A stretch of DNA of 64,000 nt from NCBI GenBank assembly GCA_907163375.1, contig CAJQUW010001859.1, positions 186,001-250,000 of the forward strand, given 5' to 3'. Position 1 is the stretch's first letter. The number at the start of each line of letters is the position of its first letter. This DNA comes from Prostheceraeus crozeri. Taxonomy: Eukaryota; Platyhelminthes; Polycladida; Euryleptidae. The notes under the pieces are model-generated. The model saw only the letters and a program-made list of their open reading frames with translations, made no database searches and was not told where the DNA came from. The position numbers were made by a program, and so were the translations under genes. Shown in pieces: positions 9,601 to 21,606 of this stretch.

Positions 9601-11090
9601 ATTTTTATTATAAAAAGCACTGTTATGTATATGCAATGTACGTAGGTGTAAGTGCTTTCCTAGTGTTAGTTTAGGTTAATTTCAATCAATACAGCTACTA
9701 AGTGCATCGTAATGAGAAAGCTACATACTTTTCAAATGTGAATTTAGGCAGTCAGATGATTGAACCTAGGATTATTTGTAGCATTTTTTACAATAATTTG
9801 CGCGGAACATGTTAAAGTATTCCCCATGAACGAATAGATGTATGCTTAGAATGTGTGTCTTTAATAGATGTATAATTAAAGATCGAATAGACCTACTTCA
9901 GCATGGGGTGCCTAGGTGAACCCCTCTATACAGTAAACTGTTTTTGCTTTTTTACATTAGCTTGATATCACATAATTTATTATCATTCTAGTGCATTCCA
10001 CCCTTTCCTATATCATTTCGAATGAGACTAATGCACAAACTAATGTACACGCACTAAATCTATGAATGAACAAAGCATTTCCGACAATTGATGATGATGT
10101 TGAAAATGATCTCCTCCAACTTAAAAAGTTGTATGCTTAAAAGTTTCTCATTGCGCGATTAATGTATTTGCTTTACTGATGTGCTAGATAGGTCAAAATG
10201 TGTTCACTTGATCTTCTGATTGAATATTTGAGTCATCTGCATTTTCAAAGCTTCTATCTTCAAGCAAAGTCTTTTGGAGCAAAGTCGAAATAAATGAAAA
10301 TGAAATTTTTTGAATAACGACAACATTTTTCCAGCAAAAAACCGTAGCAGAAACTCCCCAAGTAATTTAAAGCTGTCGATTAATAATGAAGTCAAAGCTT
10401 GTAAGCAGACAGATCTACGGCGTCCAGCGCCTTGGTTGGTCGATCATGTAGCAATCATTTATTACAGGATAGATATGAGATTTGTGAATAAATTTAAGTA
10501 AATATGTCGTGATATTATTTTGTGAATATCGTCGAAGATCGATTTCTTTCCTTATCAAAGGTTAATTGTCGGTCGGACAATGGATTATCATGTTTTGTAT
10601 GACGGCTGATCAATGTCTCAACCAAGATATCACGTCATTCATGTTCTTTATGAGAATAATCGAATGCGAGCGTTGATTTACGCGGAACTATGTGATAGAT
10701 CTGCATATCGTCTGTACTCTCACGTAGAAACCTGAGCTGCATTATATTCAGGTCAGAGGTAAAACATGCAGTAATTCCCCTCTATGCACAAATGATACTC
10801 TCCAGGAAAATTTTTCGTTGAGCTAACCTACGTAAATCAGGCAAAGAGTCAATGAAAAATTAGGTGATGCACTCCTACCCTGTTGATTTTAGAGGCCAAT
10901 TATGTATTTATTCTTTTAGAAATCAATATTTCAAACGTCAAATAAAAAATAGAAAACAATGATGCTCATATACACGTTGCATCTATTTGTGGTGTTTGCA
11001 TCCTGAAATGCACTTATATGTATTTTCACATGTGAATTGAACACAATGTCCACGCATTCGGATAACATAGGGAATTGCAGAGTGCTATTT
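9601..11090. other. No gene seen
   Basis: AT-rich. Overlapping opposite-strand frames at 10204-10395 and 10310-10501 show no family resemblance. Confidence 0.5.
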
Positions 11091-11345
11091 CGCAGCATTG
11101 ATTAGAAATATGCCTTCAGATTTGAACAATTCATCAAGCACTAAATTCATTGGCAGTCGCACACTATTCGAGCTTTAAGAATTCAACAGTGAGGTTTGGA
11201 ATGGTTCAATAGCTTGACATTCAGAGTGGTTGAGCAGGCTGAACGACTGCGCAGCAAGCTACTCTGCATTTATTTACCCAGGCTTTGCCGTGCGGCTGGT
11301 AACAATGAAAACTTACACAGTGCCAGTTCGAATGGGCTTCGTTTT
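11091..11345 (-). repeat. Hammerhead-like repeat, diverged single copy
   Basis: It aligns with the 239-bp units at 3.7-5.4 kb: an AGAAATATGCCTTCAG start, an AAGCTACTCTGCATTTATTT block and a GGCTTTGCCGTGCGGCTG block, ending at CAGTGCCAGTTCG. The hammerhead-like core is badly eroded; only CGAA and the flanking GCC/GGC traces can be picked out. It is a single unit with no neighbouring copy, clearly older than the tandem pair. Confidence 0.65.
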
Positions 11346-12744
11346 GGCAAGATGTGAACTAGCCAAAACTCAGAACCAGACATAATTTTTCCCAACTGGC
11401 ACCAAAGCTGGAAATCAACCCTATACTTTGTAATATAAGCATGTAAGCAGTCTTATCTTGACACTATTAAAATACTTACTAAATTAAGAAGTGATAAAGG
11501 CATGTGTGAAGAAAACAGTGTAAAGATTTTGGTTTGTTTAATTTTTCTTCGAGTACAAGCACGAGTGCTCTTTTAATTTGCATTGATTAATCTGGAAAAT
11601 TTATTTGTGCGTCTTAATATTTTGGCTAGTTCGCAGTAACATCAATTCTACATTTCAAGAAATGATTTTATTTAATTTTTTACTTATCCCGCGGCAGTAA
11701 TTAACTGAAAAGAGATTGAGTGGAGCAATATGATTTACATATAATCGTGGTTGCGTATATGCAGCATTTGTACAATGAAAAAAAGACCGTGAACATACTC
11801 GTACAGCAGTCATCAGCATCACGGATTAGCGGATATCCTCATCTCAAGTGCGCATTTATTAATTTGATGTGTCTTTCTATATTTCATTTCAGGCTTTAAA
11901 ATGAAAATACGGTTAATAAAATATTCATAACTGAACAGTATTATCAAGTGCTGTCGGTTCCATTCAATGAGAATCTTATTTCATGATGAACATGAATTTT
12001 TACATTGAAACTTTGATGCAGTTATTCGAGATTCAATAGAGATTTATGATTTCAAAATGGGCAATCATGAAGTCGGAATATTCGCAATATAACAAGCAGG
12101 GAAAAGTGCCATCTGTCAAATGCAGGAACGCTCCGAAATGTGCGTCATTTATCGGATAGAAGGATTAATTACTTATTTAGGATAGAAGAAAGGTCGCGGA
12201 GGATAAATATCATGCAACCGTTTGCGGATCTCATTAGTGCATTTTACTATCAACCTCCTTAAGTGCCATAAAATTTTCCCACCATCTCTATTCAGTACCT
12301 GAAAATATCTGTGTTGTAGTACATGACTCTCCGTTCAATGACAACAATAGTAAGAATGGGAGCAGAAAGTGAAGAATTCAATAGTGCTTTCATATTATCA
12401 CTAGAACAGCAATAACTGCTATCTATTATTCATTCAAACAATCAAATGAAAGGATTAAGCGAAACTGCACATATCAATCAAAATTGACTTACAAAAGTTG
12501 AAAAATTCTGACAAGGATCATGTGATTGATGTCAATTTGTTACAAACTTTATAGAAATGACATAAATGAACTTGCCGGGTGACGTGCTGAGTACATTTTT
12601 GAATTGCTTGGTAATTTGTTCCTTTATTTTTTCTTATTACTTGCGAATTTTATAGAATGGAAAGATTGCGAATTTCTTATGTCCGCAGGTTTCGATGTGT
12701 TCACTGACTAAGTTTTCTGTAGTTTGGCTGGTTTATTTGTTGTT
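11346..12744. other. No gene seen
   Basis: AT-rich DNA without recognisable repeats or frames. Confidence 0.5.
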
Positions 12745-13885
12745 TCAGCCGGTTTCAGATCGGGCTAAAGCATTATGAACCACATCCACATGCTTAACCA
12801 ACTTCTGGAGAAGAGCCGCGAGTACAAAATTCCACTGGTAGACTTCGTAGACTACGAGAAAGCCACCGACAGCGGCGAGATCAAAGCTATGCTGCTCGCC
12901 CGGCCACAGCAAGGAATAGGTAGAGAATATATCGCACTGCTACAGGAATTGAACAAAGACAGTATACTTTATACTGTTATAACACTGAGATCACCTTGTT
13001 CGACAGGCCAATCAACATCACAATCGGCCGAGGCGGTAAGCAAGGCGACCCCATCTCACCCAAGCTGTTCAATGCCTGCCTCCAGCACGGGTTTCGACAG
13101 CTCGATTGGGAGGAGACGGGCATCAAGCAAGCCGGGACGCTGGCTCAATCACTTCCACTTCGCCGACGACATCGCATTGGTCGGCCATTCGGTAGCGGGC
13201 ATGCAGCGGCGTCTCGTCGACCTCTATCTGGCGGGCGCTGCCGTCGGACTGAAGATCAGCATGACCAAGACTAAGTGGATGTACAACACTCATGGCGCCA
13301 ACAACACCATCACTGTTGGCCAGCTTATGATCGAACAGGTTAGCAGCTATGTCTATCTCGGTCAGGAACTGACCATGGAACATACGAACGGCTGCGAGTT
13401 GGCACGCAGAAGGAAGGCCGCCTGGATCATTTACGCTTCCATCGCAGAGGCGGTCAGCAACAAGAAGATCAATCCTACCATCAGGGCAAACCTGTTCAAC
13501 AGCTGTGTGATACCGGCTCTGCTCAAAGGGTCAGAAACATGGTCGACGACTTCAGCCGACCGGTAGAAACTAGCCGTCACTCAGCGCGCGATCGAACGCC
13601 GCGTGGCTGGCGTCAGATGAATCGACTGGATCAGCAACGAGCGGCTGCGGACGATGACCAGGGTGGCGGACGTCGTCGACTTGGCCGACAATGCAAAGAG
13701 AGGTTGGTCCGGAGATCTCGCTCGACGGACGGACGATCGGTGGACGCGGTTGGTGACCGAGTGGATGCCGCTCGACATCAAGCGCCCACGAAGCCGATCA
13801 ACAACGAGATGGCGCGGTTCCCTGCGACAAGATCTAGGAAGGAACTAGATGAGACTTGTTCGGGATAGACAATCCTGGACCGTTC
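12745..13885 (+). mobile_element. RTE-type LINE, 5'-truncated and frameshifted
   Basis: A GC-rich retrotransposon tail. One frame (12775-13566) starts at NHIHMLNQLLEKSREY and LVDFVDYEKATDS (motif A), is out of frame through the middle, and resumes with FHFADDIALVGHS (FADD catalytic motif), KISMTKTKWM and SSYVYLGQELTMEH. Motif B, GDPISPKLFNACL, sits in another frame (12996-13274). The C-terminal LARRTDDRWTRLVTEWMP appears in a third (13654-13848). The order and wording match RTE-clade LINEs. There are at least three frame changes and an early in-frame stop just upstream of the first ATG, so the copy is dead. The endonuclease is missing. Confidence 0.85.
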
Positions 13886-13889
13886 TTTG

Positions 13890-14065
13890 TGGTCTGTGCT
13901 GACCGGAACCCGGCCGGCGATAACAGACTGATTTCTGATTTGTTGTCTATGAATTCGACTGCGGTCTCTTAATGCTTTTTCAGCTTCACCGATGTAACAT
14001 TTTTGACATCCATTGCACGTTATTACATAAATTAAAATTACATTTTGTGTCGAGCCCGTCATAGA
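13890..14065 (-). mobile_element. Penelope-like GIY-YIG fragment
   Basis: On the minus strand: YVITCNGCQKCYIGEAEKA followed by LRDRSRIHRQQIRN and an eroded PVST-H region. This is the opening of the GIY-YIG endonuclease of Penelope-like elements (usual form CNGCQK-YIGETG...R...H.QQIR). Only this fossil scrap remains, abutting the 3' end of the RTE LINE. It is a different Penelope family from the one at 1.2-3.2 kb. Confidence 0.75.
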
Positions 14066-14369
14066 ATAATTGATTTTGAATGTTTTTTAATGAAGTTACA
14101 TTCAAAGTAAAAAAACCAAATCAATAGGGCTCGGATAGTATGCTTTTCAATCGCAGAGAAATATGCCTTATACTTTTACAAAATATGCAAAAAATATGCT
14201 CTATGTCTTTATGTATTTGTGCAAATGGAAAGTTGCAATATATAGTGCGATAAAAAACTATGTACTTACATCTAATACCTATCATATCGATTTAATCAAA
14301 CTACAGCCTTTTCTAACCCGAAATATGGAAAATGATAAAACGATGAAAATGTGATATAAAATCCATCAG

Positions 14370-14720
14370 ACACAATCACAATAAGCAGCTAATTTTGAGG
14401 ATTAGGTGTTTGATCAAAGATTCTCATCGAATGGCAAGTAGATCACGATATATGCCAAAACTACGTTCCACTGATAAAGAAGTAACGTGCAAATTTCGAT
14501 TTAAGAATTTCAAGTGGAGACAGTTGGGGACATCCGGACAGATCCGCAGATCGTCCTTCCAAAACGGCGCAGATTTGATGAAGACGATGTGAACCAGAAC
14601 TTTTCTGCAAAACATTTTCCAATTTGATGGCCACTGAGCTACTTTCAGGCAAATTTGATTGAACGGTTTCAATGTAAGAAATCTGCTCTGTGAGTGCTGC
14701 AGGGGTTAATCATGCGCTTG
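14370..14720 (-). pseudogene. hAT transposase C-terminal remnant
   Basis: Read on the minus strand, one frame gives LENVLQKSSG, HQICAVLEGRSADL and QLSPLEILKSKFA. After a frame change the neighbouring frame gives TSLSVERSFGIYRDLLAIR and LIKHLILKI. This order, with ERSF followed by a hydrophobic tail, is the dimerisation end of hAT-family transposases (typically LxxVLxKNxGF...ISxIL...TSxxVERSFSxYKxxL...LKxxL). At least one frameshift and one stop make it a remnant. I did not find the catalytic part upstream. A domesticated gene is unlikely given the breaks. Confidence 0.6.
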
Positions 14721-15489
14721 CTTCACGATGGGAAATGTGATAAAAATAGCATCAAGAGCATTGTAATAATAATTTCACGCTTTCTTCGTTGTTTTTATCA
14801 GTTTCATTTATTTTTAATTCTAAAAACGTCTCTGTTGAGATAAGTGCGGTTAGTATTTATGCTCAACATGCTTTTAGATAGGAAATATGTTAAAAATATA
14901 CTAAAAGTGTAAAATTCTAGCTCTACAGATCTATCATTATTGAAAGGACGTTTGTTGTTTGTTGACAGTAAAATACATCCAAACAATCTTCAACGAATTC
15001 TTTGTAAGTCAAAATTCAGCAAAATACAGCAACAATAACATGTCGTTAAAAATACCTTGACCCTAGATGTGGTACTTTTGACTTTCGTGAAGAAGCCTCT
15101 GAATACAACTATTTTTCAAAACAGTCAGAATTGGTGTTTTGAAATATTTTTAAGATTCACCTCCATCAATGAAAAATGCATTCTAAGAAATAAATGATTG
15201 TTCTGCTAAATCAGTGATTGGTGAACATTTTAAGAGAATGGTAGTTTTAGTGTAAAGGAAATTAGTGGAAATGTTCGGGAGACAATCTTTGCCGGTAAAT
15301 GTTTATTGATAGGTAAATGCTTTCATTATGCCATACTCCATGGGTTTTTGTTTTGTGTGTCTTATTTTTGATTTTGTGTGCGATTTATGATTTTGTGATA
15401 CGATAAGTGTCACTTTTATACATATCACGATTGCCATTAGACTGCAATTAGAATTTGATTAGTTTAGATCGGTGTCAAATGCTTCTTTT
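14721..15489. other. No gene seen
   Basis: AT-rich spacer. A minus-strand frame at 14804-14986 has no recognisable content. Confidence 0.5.
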
Positions 15490-15660
15490 TTACCGCTGCT
15501 CTCGACGTGTGCACGTGCTTCTAGCACTTGTTTAGCTTTCTATCTGACTTGTGTTCGAATCCTGCACGGGAAAAGTTGCGGTCAGGAAGATAGAATGTTG
15601 GCGTCCAATTGGACTTAATTAATGTCTGTGTTATGTTCATCCGTGCAATGAAAATGAAAT
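15490..15660 (+). repeat. Possible tRNA-derived SINE
   Basis: Contains GTGTTCGAATCCTGCACGGG, an excellent tRNA B box and T-arm, followed by GAAAAGTTGCGGTCAGG and a CATCCGTGCAATGAAAATG tail of the kind seen in invertebrate SINEs. The A box is not clear, so the RNA polymerase III promoter is probably lost. Confidence 0.4.
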
Positions 15661-16499
15661 GTCTTTAGATTATTTTGACTGCAATAAAAAACAAACTTGG
15701 TACTATGTTCTTTGAAGCTCGATTTCTGACTAAATGAGCTTCATTGTAGACAGAAGTCTCGTTGCCAACACAGGATGTCTGATTGTCCAACCGAGTTGAG
15801 ATGGGATTAAGAATATCGTCATAGGCGAGTCTGACAGGATCCGATGCACGTATTCGTCTGTCCGCTCTTCATCGTGTCCGGTGTGTCTGCTTCAAAACTT
15901 TTCAGATTCTGATCATTATCTTATTACCAGCGATTCGATGTATCAGAAGGAAAGTTTTAGTAATTATTGTAAATATTCAAAACTAAACATTGATGCATCA
16001 ATTATGATACAGCAAAGTAAGGATATAGCAAATTTGTATTGCATCCAAGAGAAATCGGCCGTCCCTGAGAAATTCAACGATTAATGCATTAAAGTTACAG
16101 CTGTAACGGTTTCGGTTTTGTCGAAGGACTTTGAAGGATTTGCTGATGAATTTGACTTAAAATCTCATTTATGACCAACCAGAAAACTTAGGTATCTGTG
16201 AATGAGTGATATGCAGTTATGGCTTCATGCTTTGTATATATTGAGTAACTGATGATAGCTTAAACGTGACAATCATTTCTGTATATTTGAATGTGGACTT
16301 AATTTTCAATAATAGTTCACCATTTATAAAAAAACTAAAAAACATGCATGCGCATTTGAACGAAGTAGACGCAGTAGTTTTTATTCTATATTTTGCGATT
16401 GCTTTTCTCGACTTTGTCAGAAAAAATGGGTTTCTTAGGGAAATCACGTATGTCGAACTTGCTAGGCCCTTATGAAAGAACTCACAACTTCACAGTCAT
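15661..16499. other. No gene seen
   Basis: Short frames at 15881-16084 (+), 16217-16447 (-) and 16266-16475 (+) have no family resemblance. The last few dozen bases may be 3' untranslated sequence of the LINE that follows on the minus strand. Confidence 0.4.
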
Positions 16500-19400
16500 A
16501 CACAAAGACATATGTAATTACAAAGAAATACAAGAACTTAACAAACAAAAAATCATGTTTTCATCCTAAGCAAAAAAGACAGCAGGTCATCGCAAATGAT
16601 ACAAAGTGAAACATGCAAGACATTACAAAGTAAATCCGTCATTTGATAGCTTAGCCATAGTTAAAAAATAGCTATTACTTCTCATTGCTGTTTTACACAA
16701 AGGAATCAAAAACCATTCGGAATAATGTAATCGCTCAGGTAACAAGTGATGCAAAGGATAACCCTCATCATCGACAACCTTTAAAAAGAATGAGTACCCT
16801 TGGATCGTGCGTCGATAACATAGTGGAATAAAGTGTGCACAATTGCAATCTGATTTTTCGCATATAATTCGATGAAAACGTTTTTGCAAACGCTCCAATA
16901 AGTCTGAACTGGTGGATTGCAAGTTAACAAATAAGGGAGAACAATATTCCATTACACTGCGAACACAAGAAAAATACACTTGAATGATGAGGTCACTTGT
17001 AAAAAAAGTGCTTCAACTGGCGTATCACATAAATCTTTGACGACGCTTTCTTAGCAATGTACAATATATGTTCTCTCCACGTCAATCTACTGTCAATAAT
17101 CACACCGAGTAATCTTAAACTATGAACAGTCTCAATTGACGACAGTTGATATCTTCCAAAATCAAAGTGAGGATTTGAAGTAATAAACATCTGTTTACAT
17201 TTATCTACATTGATCGACATTTTGCTCATATACGTCCAAACCATGAGTTCGTCGTAGTGACTCTGCATGAGTGGAAATCAGCATTCTTAGAAATAGAGCA
17301 ACACAAAGTGAAATCATCGGCATACTTGATTAAACAAGCATTATCACTATCCAAAGACATATCTGCGGTAAATAATCCAAAAAGCATGGGACCAATCGCG
17401 GATCCCTGATGAACGCCGCTCTTTACAGACAGAAAGGAACTAAAATTGTTGTTCCAGCGTACTCTTTGGTATCTGTTACACAGATAATTTGATATAAAAC
17501 TGACAAAGTAGTTATCAATATTCATGCATATCAACTTCTTTATTAACAACCTATGGGATATTTTGTCAAAGCCTTTGGTTAAGTCAACAGCAAGCAGATG
17601 TAAGGCAGTTATGTCTCTGTGTTGAAGCTTACTGCTCACAAAATCTTCAATTTGCAGAAGAGCACACAACGTTGAACTTTTTGGTAGAAATCCAAACTGA
17701 TATTTATCAAATCGTTTTGTAAGGGCAGTCTTGTAATAATTCAAAATACGACGCTCAAGAATGCGGACAGGAATCGGAACAAGGGATGTCGGTCTTGTGT
17801 CACTAACTTTGGGAGGTGATGTTTTAGGTACAGGAACGATGTCAGCACACTTCCATAAAACAGGTAAGTTCGCTTCATACATACATCGGTTGAACAATAC
17901 ACACAAGGGTTTTGACAGAACCAATGCAAGCTTTGGCCAAAGGGCAGTAGGTATCCCATCGGAGCCTGCAGATTTTCGTGTTTTTACCTTTGTCAGCTCA
18001 TATTCAACATCAGCTTCGGAAAATACAAAGGGAACGATGTAGGGAAAGCTGGTAATGTTCAATTCGTCATCGATGAAATGAGACTGATACGACATATTCA
18101 ATGTTTCCAGAATTTCGGCAATATTCTTAGAGGAATCAGAGTTTTCCAACCAATTTGAATTTCTAGCATCACATTTGATTGTCCTGTATACATCCCATAT
18201 CGATTTATTCGCTTGAATGAGATTGTTGGCCCAGGTCTGTTTAGCAAGAATAATCTGCTCTTTCACCATGTCACGAAAGTGTCTGTAGAGTTCCCAATTC
18301 TTTTGTCGGTATGCAGCATATCTCTTATTTATCAAAACTTTTATAACGCTAGTAATCCATGGCTTATCATTTTTTGATCGCTTTATCATGTCCTTTGGAA
18401 TCGTACCAATTGCTTGACGAAGCTTTGAATAGAAAGTCTCACAAGCCTGATCAATATCACAGGAAGACAAAGAGTCAATCCACTCTACCGATTCTAGAAG
18501 ATGCATCGCATTTTCCAACTTTGAGTCACTGATGTCCATCACAGCATAATACATAGCATCATAAATCATTTGGTGCTTCGGTCTGGCAATAATCACATTG
18601 TGGTCACTACTTCCAAGAGGAGGGCATACATTTAATTGAGTATATGATAGGGCCATTTGATGAGGAATCAAGATCTTGTCTAAAAATGAGTCATCTCTTG
18701 TTGGTTGATCAACAACATTGGTAAGGTCAAAACATATTTCAAAGAAACTCGTATCCACGTTATTGAAGTCACCAACGATGATCACAGGACGTTCAGGATG
18801 TTCACGAAAATAATTGTCTATAACAGATATAATGTAGTCAGATGAGGTTTGCTTTTGTACTGAAGTCATGCTACTACCATGTGGGAAATATAGCACCACA
18901 AATACACATTCAAAACGTTGATGAGACATCTGCAAGAAGATACATTCAACGTGATCATTTGCTGATGTATTTTGTGTAATGGTCACATGAATCTGATTCC
19001 TTGTCCACACACAAATACCACCGCCTTTCTTGTCTTGACTTCGATTTCCTCTAAACAAGTTATACCCTTTAATATGGAAAAGTTCATCACTTATTAAATC
19101 GTGCAACCAACTTTCAGTAACAGCAATAACATCCGGCAAATGCTTATCAACTGAGACACAGAGTTCTTCAAACTTGTTGCATATTGATCGAGCATTTGTA
19201 TAAAAAATAACTGGTAAGCAACCAGAGATCACTGGTTGTCAGTTATTCTCGTCTTTTGCAATGATTGTTCCTCGCTTTAAAATAACTTTTCTCCAGATGC
19301 CTTCCTTCTTTTAAATTCTGGAACCAGTTTTTTGTCTTCGATTAACTGCATCCGTGTCAAATCAGGACGAAGGAAGATTGTCTACCTCGTATTAGAATTA

Positions 19401-19590
19401 AAAGATTTGAGTTTCCAAGCATTTCTCAAACACTTTGCCTTGCCATCATTTATCATAAAGCGAGAGTTTGACAAAACTCTCTCGACATGGCTCTTTGCTG
19501 TGAGAGCTTCAAATCTTTCTGTGAGGGTGGAAGGGCTCAGGAACACACTGGTGAGGTCCTATAGTAACACTTTTGCGTGACAGCTTGTAA
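16500..19590 (-). mobile_element. CR1-like LINE, nearly full length, frameshifted
   Basis: Minus-strand retrotransposon. From 5' to 3': the tail of an ORF1-like frame (about 19580-19290) with LTERFEALTAKSHVERVLS and FLRPDLTRMQLIEDKKLV; an ORF2 with endonuclease and RT (17226-19232); then, after a frame change near 17265, SINVDKCKQMF and LRLLGVIIDSRLTWREHI (16993-17268). After a second change in a T-run near 16997 comes the C-terminal CVRSVMEYCSPLFVNLQ region (16623-16979). Two frameshifts in ORF2 inactivate it. The element resembles, but is not identical to, the LINE at 35.8-38.5 kb. Its exact ends are uncertain. Confidence 0.85.
17226..19232 (-). CDS. LINE ORF2: apurinic endonuclease + reverse transcriptase
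   Basis: 668 open codons. The first ~230 residues are an APE-type endonuclease with its landmarks visible: YTNARSICNKFEEL, AVTESWLHDLI (catalytic Glu), KKGGGICVW, VIIVGDFNN and GSSDHNVII (catalytic His/Asp). A linker with SKNDKPWITSVIK leads to the RT: KSAGSDGIPTALW, DTRPTSLVPIPVRILERR, QFGFLPKSST, AVDLTKGFDKISH (motif A), SGVHQGSAIGPMLF (motif B) and CLIKYADDFTL (YADD). Two usually invariant spots look altered: GVHQG for GVPQG and LTKGFD for LSKAFD. The frame opens directly after a stop without an ATG, so its natural start is unclear. It nicks target DNA and copies the element's RNA when whole. Confidence 0.88.
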   Translation of the reverse strand: MISGCLPVIFYTNARSICNKFEELCVSVDKHLPDVIAVTESWLHDLISDELFHIKGYNLFRGNRSQDKKGGGICVWTRNQIHVTITQNTSANDHVECIFLQMSHQRFECVFVVLYFPHGSSMTSVQKQTSSDYIISVIDNYFREHPERPVIIVGDFNNVDTSFFEICFDLTNVVDQPTRDDSFLDKILIPHQMALSYTQLNVCPPLGSSDHNVIIARPKHQMIYDAMYYAVMDISDSKLENAMHLLESVEWIDSLSSCDIDQACETFYSKLRQAIGTIPKDMIKRSKNDKPWITSVIKVLINKRYAAYRQKNWELYRHFRDMVKEQIILAKQTWANNLIQANKSIWDVYRTIKCDARNSNWLENSDSSKNIAEILETLNMSYQSHFIDDELNITSFPYIVPFVFSEADVEYELTKVKTRKSAGSDGIPTALWPKLALVLSKPLCVLFNRCMYEANLPVLWKCADIVPVPKTSPPKVSDTRPTSLVPIPVRILERRILNYYKTALTKRFDKYQFGFLPKSSTLCALLQIEDFVSSKLQHRDITALHLLAVDLTKGFDKISHRLLIKKLICMNIDNYFVSFISNYLCNRYQRVRWNNNFSSFLSVKSGVHQGSAIGPMLFGLFTADMSLDSDNACLIKYADDFTLCCSISKNADFHSCRVTTTNSWFGRI

Positions 19591-19729
19591 GCAGAAGAAC
19601 TCCGTTTCCAATATCAGATGTCATGAAACCATAGAGATACCATAGAGATAGTATATGTAAATGCATGCATGAAAAGTAGAGAACAATGCATAAATGTATC
19701 ATGCTAATAATATATCTATTGTATAAATG

Positions 19730-20262
19730 CAGTCTAACTTACTATAACAAACCCTTTTTTAACGAACATTCGCCTATAACGAAACTTATTCTTGGATCCC
19801 GTTTTTCTTATATTAACAGGAATCGGGAGGGAAAATATATTGTTGAAATTCGCAATACCGTCAACATTCTGAAACTTACATTGCCACGATTCTTGATAAT
19901 GTTGAATAATGCATTCCAGATAAAAGAATTTTAAAGAAACATACTATCGACTATTCTCTTCAAATCTTCTGGATATTTGAACTCAAACATATAGTTAGAA
20001 CCGTAGGTGGCATACCGGTAGCGGCCAGACTTCTGTGCCGGTTTGACCTAGGTATATTCTATTTTTGTCTATCACAAAAGTATGGATGCTTACTAAATTT
20101 TCTACGAATCACCCTGAATGTAAGCAACTCATTAAACGAACATAACGTGTAAGTACCAGCTCTGCTCAAAAGCCTTTAATCCCTTCATCGCTATAGCAAA
20201 CTCCACACTATAGCGAACCTTTTACATAGATCCCACTAGATTCGTTGTAGCGAGTATCGAAT
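19730..20262. repeat. MITE-like element with CTATAACGAA-type ends
   Basis: The left end carries CTAACTTACTATAACAAACC, TTAACGAACATTCGCC and CTATAACGAAACTTATTC. The right end, in reverse complement, carries CGATACTCGCTACAACGAAT and GGTTCGCTATAG. Alternating TATAACGAA/TTCGTTATA words at both ends are typical of pogo/Tigger-like and related mariner-superfamily MITEs. The copy is old. No target duplication is certain. Confidence 0.5.
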
Positions 20263-20332
20263 AGATCAATGAATGTAACAAGCGGAAATTCTTATAACGT
20301 ATCTCTGATGTTGTTAGAAATTTGCGTCACTA

Positions 20333-20775
20333 TATAGCTGAAGGCATGCAGAATAAGCCATAAATCATCGTTTACAAGTTGCTTAAGCTATACACCACAA
20401 ACTGTATCCGCTGCACCGTAAATCATCAAGCTTTTCACAGCATATGCCATGGTTATTTTTCATGACAAATGATGAAATCGCGCAGAAAAATACAATTGGT
20501 GAATATTTCCAACCACTGTAAGAACGTAAACAAGGAGAATGACGTGCTAAGAAACAATGACATGAAAATCATCTGTCATAAAAAGTGAACATGCATATTC
20601 CGTATGCTGTCAAAAGACACATAGTGCATTAAGGCTCATGACTTATCCTGTGTGCCACCGCAATCTAAGACGGCTTATGGCTTATTCTGTATGCCATCCA
20701 TCATTGAAGCTAATGTGCTGGAATTTCAGTTGAGGATTATGGCTTATGACTTTTGACTTATTGTGTCCCCTAGCT
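20333..20775. repeat. Repeat cluster with GGCTTATTCTGTATGCC motif, inverted pair
   Basis: The motif GGCTTATTCTGTATGCC occurs on the plus strand at about 20679-20695, with a weaker copy about 36 bases earlier (GACTTATCCTGTGTGCC). On the minus strand it occurs at 20343-20363. Sequence next to the motif, such as TATGCTGTNAAAAG, is also mirrored. The plus part (20676-20775) aligns with 44066-44160 and 59478-59580, so this is a dispersed family, here in an inverted arrangement. Confidence 0.6.
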
Positions 20776-20851
20776 TAGAGCGACTATAATTTGTCCAATT
20801 GTAGTCAAATGCATGAGACCGAAAGTGAATGTTAGGCCCTACTGTTCGGCT

Positions 20852-21373
20852 CACAGAATTAGATTGTTTAATCGTATCACTTTGCTAGAAGTGCAAACTG
20901 ATTCAAACAGATGGCACATGCAGGAACTTAATAAGTGGGCAAAAAGAAATTCCTAATACCTTGCAGAGATAGGAAAAATAGTCGTGTGTCGCTTGCGGAT
21001 TGCTCTGAATTCCTTCAAAATGCTCCGATCGCCACGACTCCTTCAGATTCGAAGAATTCAGATCATTGCGCAAAAGTTTTCTCGATAATGTTGGGCCCTC
21101 CGATCATTATTAAGAAAGTTAGTAGGCGCACGAAAAAACGTTCGCAAACTTCTCTGTAGAACTTGACATTGTCTGTGTCTCTTGGCTGTGTGATCCGGTT
21201 GATAACAGTCACTGAAACTTTGCACAATTTGGCGTGTTTAATGTTGAACTGGCTGCTTATTGTTCGATTGCTATGGTATTTAGTCAGGAGATTGTGCCAT
21301 TTCATTTACGTAACATGTTCCAATGCTTCCCTTCTAGTCAAACAGAAGAAGAGACGACCTGTCTAATTCTGTG
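20852..21373. mobile_element. hAT-type MITE, copy 1 (intact ends and TSD)
   Basis: 522 bp bounded by terminal inverted repeats CACAGAATTAGA...TCTAATTCTGTG and flanked by a perfect 8-bp direct repeat, GTTCGGCT (20844-20851 and 21374-21381). An 8-bp duplication is the hallmark of hAT transposons. It is non-coding. Internal landmarks such as GTGGGCAAAAAGAA and GGATTGCTNTGAATTCCTTC are shared with the copies at 42219-42929, 48714-49341 and 55726-56228. Confidence 0.93.
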
Positions 21374-21606
21374 GTTCGGCTATTCGTTCATCAGTCGATT
21401 AAGTAATGGAACGGTGTGCTATTCATGGCAAAACAGCTTTCCAATTAACAAATCAAGGAAAATTGCGACATGATGGCTTGTTCGCTACCACAAACTTCAC
21501 TTCGAACTTCATTCCTAACAAAGTTCATGTGTACCCTTCACGCTTAAATCAATGAGTTACTAAGACTCCTCCACTAAGATTGGTTGCTTTTGCGCGATCA
21601 CAGATA